From contig NZ_JAINZP010000014.1 in NCBI RefSeq assembly GCF_020166435.1, forward strand, positions 24,267-88,266: a DNA stretch of 64,000 nt, in the 5' to 3' direction. A program made the translations under genes and the position numbers. Under the pieces are notes generated by a model, which saw only the letters and a list, made by a program, of their open reading frames with translations, was not told the DNA's origin and searched no databases. Below are positions 8,456 to 17,852 of this stretch, in pieces. The first letter of the stretch is position 1; each line of letters opens with the position of its first letter. The stretch is from Pectobacterium versatile. Lineage in GTDB: Bacteria; Pseudomonadota; Gammaproteobacteria; Enterobacterales; Enterobacteriaceae.

Positions 8456-10465
8456 GTGAGCATGGACATGAGTGCTTTCTATCAAACATTCTTTGATGAA
8501 GCAGATGAATTACTGGCAGATATGGAACAACACTTATTGTTGTTGGATCCGTCAGAACCCGACACCGAGCAACTGAATGCGATTTTCCGTGCAGCTCACT
8601 CCATAAAAGGAGGCGCTGGCACATTCGGCTTTAAAGTATTGCAGGAAACTACGCACCTTTTAGAAAACCTACTCGATGGCGCAAGACGTGGCGAAATGCG
8701 TCTTAGCACTGATATCATCAACCTGTTTCTGGAAACAAAAGACATTATGCAGGATCAGTTGGACGCTTATAAAACCGCACAGGAACCCAATGCTGAAAGC
8801 TTTGAGTACATCTGTCAGGCTCTGCGCCAGCTTGCTCTGGAGTCTAAAGCCGATGGTGACGCAACCCAGCATGACACCTCGGCTGCAACACAGCACTCTA
8901 CCAGTCCGGCATCTAACGGTGCAGGTAAAGGTGAAATGCGTATCGCATTAACCGGCCTGAAATCTCAGGAAATCCCTCAGATGTTGGAAGAACTCGGTAA
9001 TTTGGGAACCGTTAAAGACCCTCACCAGACTGACACTAGCGTAGAAGTGACATTAGTCACATCTGAAAGCGAAGACGATATTAGCGCAGTGTTGTGTTTT
9101 GTTCTTGAACCTGAACAAATTAGCTTTAAGCCTGTCATAGCTAGCCAACCTGCCGTCGTTGAAGTTGTGGAGACATTGACTGTGGTTGAAGCGCCGATAG
9201 CGCCAGTGGCAACGCCTGCGCCAGCTGCTGCAAAACCACAATCTGCACCGGAAAATGGAAAAAATAAAGCAAAAACCGGTGATACCAGTATTCGTGTAGC
9301 GGTTGAGAAGGTTGATCAGCTTATCAACCTCGTTGGTGAGTTAGTGATTACACAATCGATGTTGGCACAGCGCTCAAGTGAGCTCGATCCTGTGGCACAC
9401 GGCGATCTGCTCAACAGTATGGGCCAGTTGGAGCGTAACGCTCGCGATCTGCAAGAGTCGGTTATGTCCATCCGTATGATGCCGATGGAATATGTATTCA
9501 GCCGCTTCCCTCGTTTAGTTCGTGACTTGGCTGCCAAATTAGATAAGCAGGTCGAACTAACATTGATGGGGAGCTCGACTGAATTGGATAAGAGTTTGAT
9601 CGAACGTATTATTGATCCTCTTACACACTTGGTACGTAACAGCCTAGACCACGGTATTGAATCCCCAGAAAAACGTGTTGCTGCGGGTAAGGCTGCTGTA
9701 GGTAACCTGACGCTTTCTGCTGAACATCAGGGCGGTAATATCTGTATTGAAGTTATCGACGATGGGGCAGGACTCAACCGCGAGAGAATTCTGGCTAAAG
9801 CCTTGTCTCAAGGCTTGGCAGTGAACGACTCGATGTCTGATGAAGAAGTGGGCATGTTGATCTTTGCTCCAGGTTTCTCCACCGCTGAGAAAGTCACGGA
9901 TGTTTCTGGCCGTGGTGTAGGCATGGACGTGGTGAAGCGAAATATTCAGGAGATGGGGGGGCATGTCGAAATACACTTCCAGGCAGGAAAAGGCACGACG
10001 ATCAGAATTCTGTTGCCATTAACGTTAGCCATTCTTGATGGCATGTCCGTTAAAGTTAACAAAGAAGTCTTTATTCTGCCGCTTAACGCCGTGATGGAAT
10101 CCTTGCAGCCTCAGTCGGAAGATCTATATCCGTTAGCTGGCGGAGAGCGCGTATTGCAGGTTCGTGGTGAATATTTGCCTCTCGTTGAACTGTTCCATAT
10201 TTTTGATGTGGATGGCGCTAAAACTGATGCTACTCAGGGTATTGTTGTTATTCTGCAAAGTGCTGGTCGACGTTATGCCTTGTTGGTCGATCAGTTGATT
10301 GGGCAGCATCAGGTCGTTGTCAAAAACCTGGAAAGTAATTATCGCAAGGTACCAGGCGTTTCAGCCGCGACCATCCTTGGTGATGGCAGCGTTGCGCTGA
10401 TTGTGGATGTTTCAGCGTTACAAGCGCTTAATCGTGAAAAGCGTGTGGTTGAGACTGCTGCTTAA
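8456..10465 (+). CDS. cheA: chemotaxis histidine kinase CheA
   Basis: CheA autophosphorylates and passes phosphate to CheY and CheB. The Hpt domain (1-130) has His48 within AHSIKGGAGTFGF. A P2 domain (about 160-230) binds the response regulators, followed by an Ala/Pro/Thr linker. Dimerisation and ATPase domains follow, with N-box LVRNSLDHGIE and G-boxes DDGAGL and GRGVGMDVV. The CheW-like regulatory domain closes the protein. Length is 669 aa against 654 in E. coli. The start is GTG 8456 behind an AGAGGTGA site, giving MSMDMSAFYQ as in E. coli (MSMDISDFYQ). Confidence 0.97.
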   Translation: MSMDMSAFYQTFFDEADELLADMEQHLLLLDPSEPDTEQLNAIFRAAHSIKGGAGTFGFKVLQETTHLLENLLDGARRGEMRLSTDIINLFLETKDIMQDQLDAYKTAQEPNAESFEYICQALRQLALESKADGDATQHDTSAATQHSTSPASNGAGKGEMRIALTGLKSQEIPQMLEELGNLGTVKDPHQTDTSVEVTLVTSESEDDISAVLCFVLEPEQISFKPVIASQPAVVEVVETLTVVEAPIAPVATPAPAAAKPQSAPENGKNKAKTGDTSIRVAVEKVDQLINLVGELVITQSMLAQRSSELDPVAHGDLLNSMGQLERNARDLQESVMSIRMMPMEYVFSRFPRLVRDLAAKLDKQVELTLMGSSTELDKSLIERIIDPLTHLVRNSLDHGIESPEKRVAAGKAAVGNLTLSAEHQGGNICIEVIDDGAGLNRERILAKALSQGLAVNDSMSDEEVGMLIFAPGFSTAEKVTDVSGRGVGMDVVKRNIQEMGGHVEIHFQAGKGTTIRILLPLTLAILDGMSVKVNKEVFILPLNAVMESLQPQSEDLYPLAGGERVLQVRGEYLPLVELFHIFDVDGAKTDATQGIVVILQSAGRRYALLVDQLIGQHQVVVKNLESNYRKVPGVSAATILGDGSVALIVDVSALQALNREKRVVETAA

Positions 10466-10496
10466 TAAAACAGATCGTTAATAAAGGGTGGAAAAC

Positions 10497-10994
10497 ATGA
10501 CTGGACTTGCAAGCGTCACGAAATTAACTGGCGAAACAGTAGGACAGGAATTCCTGATTTTTACGCTGGGTGACGAAGAGTACGGCGTTGATATTTTAAA
10601 AGTACAAGAAATCCGAGGTTATGACCAGGTAACACGTATCGCCAATACACCTTCCTTCATTAAAGGTGTCACCAACCTACGTGGTGTAATTGTACCGATT
10701 GTTGACTTGCGCATTAAATTCGCTAAGCAGGATGTTGAATACGATGACAACACGGTTGTTATTGTTCTGAACCTTGGCCAGCGTGTTGTCGGTATCGTCG
10801 TAGATGGCGTGTCTGATGTATTGTCATTGACTGCAGATCAAATTCGACCTGCGCCAGAATTTGCTGTGACACTTTCAACGGAGTACCTGACTGGTTTGGG
10901 CTCTCTGGGTGAGAGAATGCTGATTTTGGTTGATATCGAAAAACTGTTGAGCAGCGAAGAAATGGCTCTGGTTGATAGTGTATTGAAAGTCTAA
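10497..10994 (+). CDS. cheW: chemotaxis adaptor CheW
   Basis: CheW couples CheA to chemoreceptors. The 165-aa protein matches E. coli CheW almost end to end, e.g. [19 protein letters not shown] and [20 protein letters not shown] at 10488 could add three residues, but ATG 10497 has AAAGGGTGG just ahead and yields [10 protein letters not shown], aligned with the E. coli start. It follows cheA by 31 bp and presumably shares its transcript. Confidence 0.97.
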   Translation: MTGLASVTKLTGETVGQEFLIFTLGDEEYGVDILKVQEIRGYDQVTRIANTPSFIKGVTNLRGVIVPIVDLRIKFAKQDVEYDDNTVVIVLNLGQRVVGIVVDGVSDVLSLTADQIRPAPEFAVTLSTEYLTGLGSLGERMLILVDIEKLLSSEEMALVDSVLKV

Positions 10995-11011
10995 CTCATC
11001 GGCCTTCAGCA

Positions 11012-11031
11012 GGGGCCCCGAAAGTGGCCCC
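11012..11031 (+). terminator. GC-rich hairpin after cheW
   Basis: GGGGCC and GGCCCC enclose an 8-nt loop, 17 nt after the cheW stop. There is no T run, so it may separate the cheW message from the independently promoted receptor gene by stabilising the 3' end rather than by classical termination. Confidence 0.4.
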
Positions 11032-11073
11032 GAAAACCTTCCTTAGCCATATTCTTGTCAGTTTAGAAATTCG

Positions 11074-11100
11074 TAAAGATATCCAGAATAATGCCGATAT
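11074..11100 (+). promoter_or_regulatory. sigma28 promoter of the Tsr-like receptor gene
   Basis: TAAAGATA-N11-GCCGATAT matches the consensus at 6/8 and 7/8 with the exact spacer. Transcription would begin near 11107. This excludes the upstream in-frame start at 11091 for this promoter and supports ATG 11133. Confidence 0.8.
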
Positions 11101-11132
11101 TATCGGTGGTTGGTCTACTCAAAAGGCGTTAT

Positions 11133-12818
11133 ATGTTTAACCGTATAAAAGTTGTTACCGGTTTGATGCTTGTATTGGTGTTGTTCGGGGCACTTCAGCT
11201 TATTTCTGGTGGTTTATTCTTTAGTGCATTAAAAAATGATAAGGATATTTTTAGCTCAACACAGGTTATTAATCAGAAGCGTTCCGAGTTGGATTCAGCT
11301 TGGTCATATTTGTTACAGACCCGCAATACACTCAACCGAGCTGGTACACGGTTTGCTCTTGATTCAAGCGGCACTGGTGCTGGTGCTGGCGGCAAAGAGC
11401 TTCTGGTTTCTGCTCAACAACAACTGTCTGTCGCGAACGATTTTTTCTCTCGCTATGAGAAAGTGCCGCAGGATGCACGCCTGAGTGAAAGTATTACTCG
11501 GGACGTAAAAGAGAATTTTGTGGCTCTAAATGCAGCATTAACTGAATTAATTCAGTTTTTAAATGCTGGAGAATTTAAGAAATTTGTTGAGCAACCGACA
11601 CAGAATTTTCAGAATAACTTTGAAAAAGCGTATTATGCCTATAAAGCTGAAAGCGATAAGCTTTATCAAGCAGGTATAGCTAAAAATGATGCAGCTTACG
11701 ATTCAGCTCTTTGGATTCTTGGTTTCATTGTTGTGCTTGTTTTTGCGCTAGCTCTGATTTCCTGGATTGGTATTCAGCAACTATTAATGAGACCGCTAAA
11801 TAGTATTGTTGAACATATTCGTCATATTGCGAAAGGCGATTTAACAAAAACGACCAATTTTCATAGCAGCAATGAGATGGGAATTTTAGCTGACAGCATT
11901 CGTCATATGCAAAGTGAGTTTGTTTCAACTGTAAGTGCGGTTCGGCAAGGTGCTGATGCTATTTATACTGGCGCGACAGAAATCAGCGCTGGAAATAATG
12001 ATCTTTCCTCACGTACTGAACAGCAGGCTGCTTCGTTAGAAGAAACTGCTGCGAGTATGGAACAACTGACTGCAACAGTTAAGCAGAATGCTGAAAATGC
12101 TCGTCAGGCCAGTCAGTTAGCACTGAGTGCTTCAGAGACGGCGCAGAAGGGTGGCAAGGTCGTCGATAATGTTGTCAAAACCATGCACAATATTGCTGGA
12201 AGTTCGAAAAAAATTGCCGATATTACTAGTGTAATTGATGGTATTGCTTTTCAGACCAACATCCTTGCGCTGAATGCGGCGGTTGAAGCAGCCAGAGCTG
12301 GAGAGCAGGGGCGGGGATTTGCGGTTGTTGCGGGAGAAGTCCGCAATTTGGCGCAGCGTAGTGCTCAGGCTGCGAAAGAAATTAAAAGTCTGATTGAAGA
12401 TTCTGTTAGCCGAGTCGATGAAGGCTCTGTGCTGGTTGAAAGTGCGGGTGAGACGATGGGAGAAATCGTTAGTGCAGTCACTCGTGTAACGGATATCATG
12501 GGCGAAATTGCCTCTGCTTCTGATGAACAAAGCAAAGGTATCGATCAGGTTGGCCTGGCTGTCACTGAAATGGACCGAGTTACACAACAAAATGCTTCCT
12601 TGGTTGAAGAGTCCGCAACTGCGGCCGTTGCGTTGGAAGAGCAAGTAAGAATACTGAATCAGGCTGTTGCTGTATTCCGTCTGTCTGAAAACGCTGGTTC
12701 GTTCAGAAGGACTAACCAAGCGACAATAAGCCAAAAGCCTGTGTTGTTGGCTCCATCGGTGAATGGCAGTAAGAGAGCGAAAGAAGGTTTATCCACGGAC
12801 AATTGGGAGACATTCTGA
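11133..12818 (+). CDS. Tsr-like methyl-accepting chemotaxis protein
   Basis: The receptor has 561 aa with two transmembrane helices (about 10-31 and about 189-210), a periplasmic four-helix sensor, a HAMP domain, and the signalling domain with [21 protein letters not shown]. The sensor reads [12 protein letters not shown] with Arg64, Asn68 and Arg69 at the same positions as the serine-binding residues of E. coli Tsr, so serine sensing is likely. It ends in NWETF, the CheR/CheB tether. ATG 11133 has AAAAGG seven bases ahead and lies downstream of the sigma28 promoter; the earlier start at 11091 is rejected. It stands where E. coli has tar and tap. Confidence 0.93.
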   Translation: MFNRIKVVTGLMLVLVLFGALQLISGGLFFSALKNDKDIFSSTQVINQKRSELDSAWSYLLQTRNTLNRAGTRFALDSSGTGAGAGGKELLVSAQQQLSVANDFFSRYEKVPQDARLSESITRDVKENFVALNAALTELIQFLNAGEFKKFVEQPTQNFQNNFEKAYYAYKAESDKLYQAGIAKNDAAYDSALWILGFIVVLVFALALISWIGIQQLLMRPLNSIVEHIRHIAKGDLTKTTNFHSSNEMGILADSIRHMQSEFVSTVSAVRQGADAIYTGATEISAGNNDLSSRTEQQAASLEETAASMEQLTATVKQNAENARQASQLALSASETAQKGGKVVDNVVKTMHNIAGSSKKIADITSVIDGIAFQTNILALNAAVEAARAGEQGRGFAVVAGEVRNLAQRSAQAAKEIKSLIEDSVSRVDEGSVLVESAGETMGEIVSAVTRVTDIMGEIASASDEQSKGIDQVGLAVTEMDRVTQQNASLVEESATAAVALEEQVRILNQAVAVFRLSENAGSFRRTNQATISQKPVLLAPSVNGSKRAKEGLSTDNWETF

Positions 12819-13450
12819 TAAAAACCGTGGTGTGGACTGTAAGTAAGCTACAGGGTGTAGGAAATTTTTTACTGAATAAATCCCCAGCCACTTACATGCA
12901 GGTGGTTGGGTGATTAGTTTACTCACCATAATTAAAAAATGAACAGTGAGCCGTTAATCGGTACTCGCGTGGAGGAACGATAAACCTTAGTAAAAAATCG
13001 AACGGGTGTCACAAGGTTGCGTCGTAGTGAGTATGAGTAAATTTATTCTTGTAGGACATGGGTGTTTGCAAGATAGAATAATTATTCATCGTTTGTGAAG
13101 TACACACAACGATGTGTAAGCCTTGGTACTTTGCTGTATAGCAACTCATGGTATTGTTCAATCTGTAATTTATGTTATGGATATGATGAGAGAGGTTGGC
13201 CGAAGAATAAAGCAGGTAGCGCAGCTGTAATGAGAGGGACAACGCCACCCGACAGCATGTGGCTTTGGTAGAACGAACATGCTGGCCAGTTCAGTTTGCA
13301 GAACTTGCAGTGTGTATTACCAATACAGTGTCAGTTTTAATCGTAATGCGATGAGTAATTGACGAATGACAATAAAAACCTGCGTTAGCTGTAAAGGAAA
13401 GTTCAGATTGAAAAAAACCATAGCAAAAAACACTATTCGAGCGATTTGAT
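12819..13450 (+). other. 632-bp gap between the Tsr-like receptor gene and cheR
   Basis: No convincing coding sequence is seen. A hairpin lies at 12883-12910 (separate entry). The rest is A+T-rich with no recognised repeat and no sigma28 promoter. E. coli has a second receptor gene (tap) at this place, but I see no trace of receptor sequence here. Confidence 0.5.
12883..12910 (+). terminator. hairpin terminator after the Tsr-like receptor gene
   Basis: CCCAGCCACTT pairs with AGGTGGTTGGG (two G-U pairs) around a 6-nt loop, followed by TGATTAGTTT. It sits 64 nt after the stop codon and resembles the CCCCAGCCACTTA segment of the interspersed repeat at 201-214. Confidence 0.5.
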
Positions 13451-14323
13451 ATGAAAAGTACACCGTCGCAAAATCGCCCTGAATCTGCTTCTATCCTGAC
13501 GCAGATGGTTGACAGGTTGCCGTTGTCGGATACTCATTTCCGTCGAATCAGTCAATTAATATACCAGCGTGCCGGCATTGTTCTTGCCGATCACAAACGT
13601 GAAATGGTTTATAACCGTTTGGTTAGACGCCTCCGTTTGCTCGGAATTAATGATTTCGGCCAATATTTAGCATTACTGGAATCAGATCTTAACAGCGCCG
13701 AGTGGCAAGCCTTTGTTAATGCATTAACCACTAACCTGACGGCATTTTTCCGCGAAGCCCACCATTTTCCTATATTGGCCGAGCATGTCAGAAAACGTCC
13801 AAATGGCTACACCATCTGGAGTACGGCGGCTTCTACAGGGGAAGAACCTTATTCGTTGGCAATGACACTTGCTGAGGTTTTAGGTAATAAGGCGAGTGGG
13901 TGCCAGGTATGGGCCAGTGATATTGATACTCAGGTGTTAGAAAAGGCAACGGCTGGCATCTATCGGCAAGAAGAATTGCGCTCTCTTTCTCCACAACAAC
14001 TACAGCGGTTTTTTTTGCGCGGCACCGGACCACATAGTGGTTTAGTTCGTGTACGTCCTGAGCTTGCATCAATGGTGCATTTCCAACAACTAAATCTGCT
14101 TGCACCCGATTGGTCCGTTCCTGCACCATTCGATGCTATTTTTTGTCGTAATATAATGATTTACTTCGATAAAGAAACTCAAGAGCGTATTCTTCGTCGA
14201 TTCGTCCCTATGCTTAAACCGGGCGGATTGTTATTTGCCGGGCATTCAGAGAATTTCAGCCAGATTAGTCGTGAATTCTATTTGCGTGGGCAAACTGTAT
14301 ATGGGCTGGCTAAGGAAAGATAA
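13451..14323 (+). CDS. cheR: chemoreceptor methyltransferase CheR
   Basis: CheR uses S-adenosylmethionine to methylate receptor glutamates. The protein has 290 aa (E. coli 286). An N-terminal helical domain is followed by a Rossmann methyltransferase domain with [16 protein letters not shown] (SAM-binding loop) and [14 protein letters not shown]. Its beta-subdomain binds the NWETF tail found on both receptors in this window. The stop codon shares one base with the cheB start, indicating coupled expression. Confidence 0.97.
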   Translation: MKSTPSQNRPESASILTQMVDRLPLSDTHFRRISQLIYQRAGIVLADHKREMVYNRLVRRLRLLGINDFGQYLALLESDLNSAEWQAFVNALTTNLTAFFREAHHFPILAEHVRKRPNGYTIWSTAASTGEEPYSLAMTLAEVLGNKASGCQVWASDIDTQVLEKATAGIYRQEELRSLSPQQLQRFFLRGTGPHSGLVRVRPELASMVHFQQLNLLAPDWSVPAPFDAIFCRNIMIYFDKETQERILRRFVPMLKPGGLLFAGHSENFSQISREFYLRGQTVYGLAKER

Positions 14324-15375
14324 TGAGCAAGATAAGAGTATTATGCGTTGATGATTCTGCCCTAATGCGCCAGATCATGACTGAAATAATCAATAGCCAT
14401 CCTGATATGGAAGTTGTTGCAACTGCGCCAGATCCATTAGTTGCTCGTGATTTGATTAAAAAATTCAATCCCCAGGTATTAACGCTGGATGTTGAAATGC
14501 CTCGCATGGATGGGTTGGATTTTCTTGAAAAGCTTATGCGCTTGCGCCCGATGCCTGTTGTCATGGTGTCGTCCCTGACGGGAAAAGGCTCAGAGATTAC
14601 GCTTCGCGCGCTGGAGCTTGGTGCGATTGATTTTGTCACCAAACCGCAGTTAGGTATCCGTGAGGGAATGCTGGCATACAGCGAACTGATTGCGGAAAAA
14701 ATTCGCATGGCAGCGAAGGCGCGACTTCCGCAACGTAGTGCAGCGGCAGAACCGACAAGAATTATTCAGCATATGCCGTTGCTCAGTAGTGAGAAATTGA
14801 TCGCGATTGGTGCATCGACAGGGGGAACGGAAGCGATACGGCATGTATTACAGCCCCTGCCGCCGACAAGTCCTGCATTACTGATCACACAGCATATGCC
14901 ACCGGGCTTTACGAAGTCTTTTGCCGAGCGTTTGAACAAGTTATGCCAGATTACGGTGAAAGAAGCAGAGGACGGGGAACGTGTTCTTCCTGGTCATGCC
15001 TACATTGCTCCAGGAGCACGCCATCTTGAACTGGCGCGTAGTGGGGCAAACTATCAAGTACGTTTAAATGATGGGCCCCCCGTCAATCGGCATCGTCCAT
15101 CAGTTGATGTGTTATTCCGTTCGGTTGCGCAATACGCTGGGCGAAATGCTGTAGGGGTAATCCTTACTGGAATGGGGAATGATGGGGCGGCCGGCATGTT
15201 GGAACTCCATCAGGCTGGTGCTTATACTTTGGCCCAAAATGAAGCAAGTTGTGTGGTTTTCGGGATGCCACGTGAAGCGATTGCGATGGGTGGCGTCGAT
15301 GAAGTGGTGGATTTGCACCAGGTGAGCCAGCGAATGTTGGCACAAATATCTGCCGGACAGGCATTACGTATATAA
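14323..15375 (+). CDS. cheB: chemoreceptor methylesterase CheB
   Basis: CheB removes receptor methyl groups and deamidates glutamines, activated by CheA phosphorylation. The N-terminal receiver domain has Asp10, Asp11 and phospho-acceptor Asp56 ([12 protein letters not shown]). The C-terminal catalytic domain has the Ser motif [10 protein letters not shown], His in ITQHMP, and Asp in GMGNDGA. Length is 350 aa, matching E. coli. Confidence 0.97.
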   Translation: MSKIRVLCVDDSALMRQIMTEIINSHPDMEVVATAPDPLVARDLIKKFNPQVLTLDVEMPRMDGLDFLEKLMRLRPMPVVMVSSLTGKGSEITLRALELGAIDFVTKPQLGIREGMLAYSELIAEKIRMAAKARLPQRSAAAEPTRIIQHMPLLSSEKLIAIGASTGGTEAIRHVLQPLPPTSPALLITQHMPPGFTKSFAERLNKLCQITVKEAEDGERVLPGHAYIAPGARHLELARSGANYQVRLNDGPPVNRHRPSVDVLFRSVAQYAGRNAVGVILTGMGNDGAAGMLELHQAGAYTLAQNEASCVVFGMPREAIAMGGVDEVVDLHQVSQRMLAQISAGQALRI

Positions 15376-15389
15376 GCAGCTCTCGGTGA

Positions 15390-15803
<414 letters not shown>

Positions 15804-15812
15804 GGGGATCTT

Positions 15813-16457
15813 ATGACGCCACATATGCCGTCCGTGAACGACACAGCTTCAGCAACCGAGATCATTTCGCGCATTGGCCAGTTGACTCGTATGCTGCGCG
15901 ATAGTCTGAAAGAGCTGGGTCTGGATAATGCGATAGCAGAAGCAGCAGAGGCTATTCCTGATGCCCGCGATCGTCTTGACTATGTTGTCCAGATGACTGC
16001 GCAAGCGGCAGAGCGTGCTCTGAACTGCGTCGAGGCTGCGCAACCACGTCAGAACCAGCTAGAAGCTGATGCTAAATCTCTGAAAGTTCGTTGGGATGAA
16101 TGGTTTGAAAATCCAATCGAGCTGGCTGATGCGCGCGAATTGGTGACGGATACGCGTAGCTATCTTGAAGATGTCCCACAGCATACCTCGTTTACCAACG
16201 CCCAATTGTTGGAAATTATGATGGCGCAAGACTTCCAAGACCTTACTGGTCAGGTAATCAAGCGTATGATGGATGTTGTTCAGGAGATTGAAAAACAACT
16301 ACTGATGGTGTTGCTGGAAAACATTCCAGAAAAACCAGATGCGCCTAAGCGTGCAAATGATGGTCTCCTGAATGGACCTCAGTTGGATAAAGGTGCTGCT
16401 GGTATCGTAGCCAATCAGGATCAGGTTGATGATCTTCTGGATAGCCTCGGGTTCTAA
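15813..16457 (+). CDS. cheZ: CheY-P phosphatase CheZ
   Basis: CheZ dephosphorylates CheY-P. It is a 214-aa helical protein with the conserved catalytic helix [18 protein letters not shown], in which Asp and Gln act on CheY-P, and the C-terminal CheY-binding peptide [20 protein letters not shown] precedes the start. It closes the che gene group; a 243-bp gap with a probable class 2 promoter follows. Confidence 0.97.
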   Translation: MTPHMPSVNDTASATEIISRIGQLTRMLRDSLKELGLDNAIAEAAEAIPDARDRLDYVVQMTAQAAERALNCVEAAQPRQNQLEADAKSLKVRWDEWFENPIELADARELVTDTRSYLEDVPQHTSFTNAQLLEIMMAQDFQDLTGQVIKRMMDVVQEIEKQLLMVLLENIPEKPDAPKRANDGLLNGPQLDKGAAGIVANQDQVDDLLDSLGF

Positions 16458-16523
16458 TAAGTCTTGCTTCAAGAAAAGGAGTTATCTTCTTTTGTGAAAA
16501 GGCTGCAAGTCCCATTGCCCCAG

Positions 16524-16557
16524 TTATTTATGGCCAGTATTTATGGCCATAAATAGC
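16524..16557 (+). promoter_or_regulatory. repeat with FlhDC half-box upstream of flhB
   Basis: TATTTATGGCCA occurs twice in tandem (16525-16536 and 16538-16549). The second copy is part of an 18-bp palindrome, TATTTATGGCCATAAATA. The segment ATGGCCATAAATAGC fits the FlhD4C2 half-site AATGGC-N2/3-AAATAGC. A convincing second half downstream was not found. It lies about 145 bp before flhB, a class 2 operon in enterics. Confidence 0.45.
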
Positions 16558-16700
16558 TAAACTCGAGTTTCCTCTCTTTCTTTTTTACTATTCGTTAAAA
16601 AAGCGTCGGTTTTTCTCGTTGTTCCAGCCATAAATTTTTCTCGTATTTGTCATGCTAGGCAGCAAATTCCTATCCCGAAAGTCGTAACAGGAACGCCAAC

Positions 16701-17852
16701 GTGGCTGAAGATAGCGATCTGGAAAAAACAGAAGCCCCCACTCCCCAAAAGGAGGGAAAGGCACGCGAAGAAGGCCAGATCCCACGATCTCGAGAATTGA
16801 CCTCTGTTCTGATGATGATTGCAGGGTTGGCTATTTTGTGGATAGGAGGGGATGTTATGGCTGGCCGATTGGCCAGAATTGTCGCACAGTCACTAAATTT
16901 TGATTATGCGACGATTGGCGATGATACCCAGATGCTACGTCATGCAGGCTCATTACTGCGTCAGGCGGTGTCCGCGTTGATACCGATTATTATAGGGTCT
17001 GTGTTGGTGGCACTGTCTGCGCCGATGCTGCTGGGTGGTATATTATTTAGTACCAAATCATTAAAAGTTGACTTCAAAAAATTAGATCCTATTGCTGGAC
17101 TGAAACGGTTATTTTCTTCCCAAGCGCTAGCTGAGCTTTTCAAGGCGATATTAAAATCAGTCATGGTTGGGATTATCAGTACTTTGTTCTTGATCCATAA
17201 TTGGCCGAAAATATTGCATTTAATCTCTGAACCGCCGATTGCAGCGCTAGGTGATGCATTAGAATTGGCGGTGATGTGTGGTTTCCTTATCATTATGGGT
17301 CTTATCCCCATGGTTGCGTTTGATGTGTTCTGGCAAGTCTGGAGCCACATCAAAAAATTACGAATGACTAAGCAGGAAATTCGTGATGAGCACAAGCAGA
17401 ATGAAGGTGATCCCCATGTCAAAGGGCGAATCCGTCAGCAGCAAAGAGCAATGGCCCAACGTAGAATGATGGCTGATGTTCCTAAGGCTGATGTGATAGT
17501 CACTAACCCTACGCACTATGCGGTGGCATTACGCTATGATGATAAAAAAATGAATGCACCGAAGGTGTTGGCTAAAGGGGCGGGGGACATCGCTTTGCGT
17601 ATTCGTGAACTGGGGATAGAACACCGTGTTCCTATTTTAGAAGCGCCACCGTTAGCACGAGCGCTATTTCGTCATTCAGAGGTCGGAGAGCACATTCCGG
17701 CTGCGCTGTATGCTGCCGTTGCAGAAGTCTTAGCTTGGGTTTATCAACTGAAACGCTGGAAGCGGGAAGGTGGATTAATTCCTAGAAAACCGAAACATCT
17801 ACCAGTGCCAGATGCACTGGATTTTGCTAAAGAGAATACTACTGATGGCTAA
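16701..17852 (+). CDS. flhB: flagellar export switch protein FlhB
   Basis: FlhB is a membrane component of the flagellar type III export gate that switches specificity from rod/hook to filament substrates. The 383-aa protein has four transmembrane segments in its first 210 residues and a cytoplasmic domain with the self-cleavage motif NPTH; Asn269-Pro270 have the same numbering as in E. coli. The start is GTG 16701 with CAGGAA ahead. The end overlaps flhA by 8 bp. Confidence 0.97.
   Translation: MAEDSDLEKTEAPTPQKEGKAREEGQIPRSRELTSVLMMIAGLAILWIGGDVMAGRLARIVAQSLNFDYATIGDDTQMLRHAGSLLRQAVSALIPIIIGSVLVALSAPMLLGGILFSTKSLKVDFKKLDPIAGLKRLFSSQALAELFKAILKSVMVGIISTLFLIHNWPKILHLISEPPIAALGDALELAVMCGFLIIMGLIPMVAFDVFWQVWSHIKKLRMTKQEIRDEHKQNEGDPHVKGRIRQQQRAMAQRRMMADVPKADVIVTNPTHYAVALRYDDKKMNAPKVLAKGAGDIALRIRELGIEHRVPILEAPPLARALFRHSEVGEHIPAALYAAVAEVLAWVYQLKRWKREGGLIPRKPKHLPVPDALDFAKENTTDG

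Noticed and set aside
11091..11132. Upstream in-frame start of the Tsr-like receptor
   Set aside because: It overlaps the sigma28 -10 box at 11093-11100, and the family start [10 protein letters not shown] with a good ribosome site lies at 11133.
13009..13248. 79-codon minus-strand frame in the receptor-cheR gap
   Set aside because: No recognised family, no ribosome-binding site, Tyr/Ser/Asn-rich composition typical of a random A+T-rich frame.
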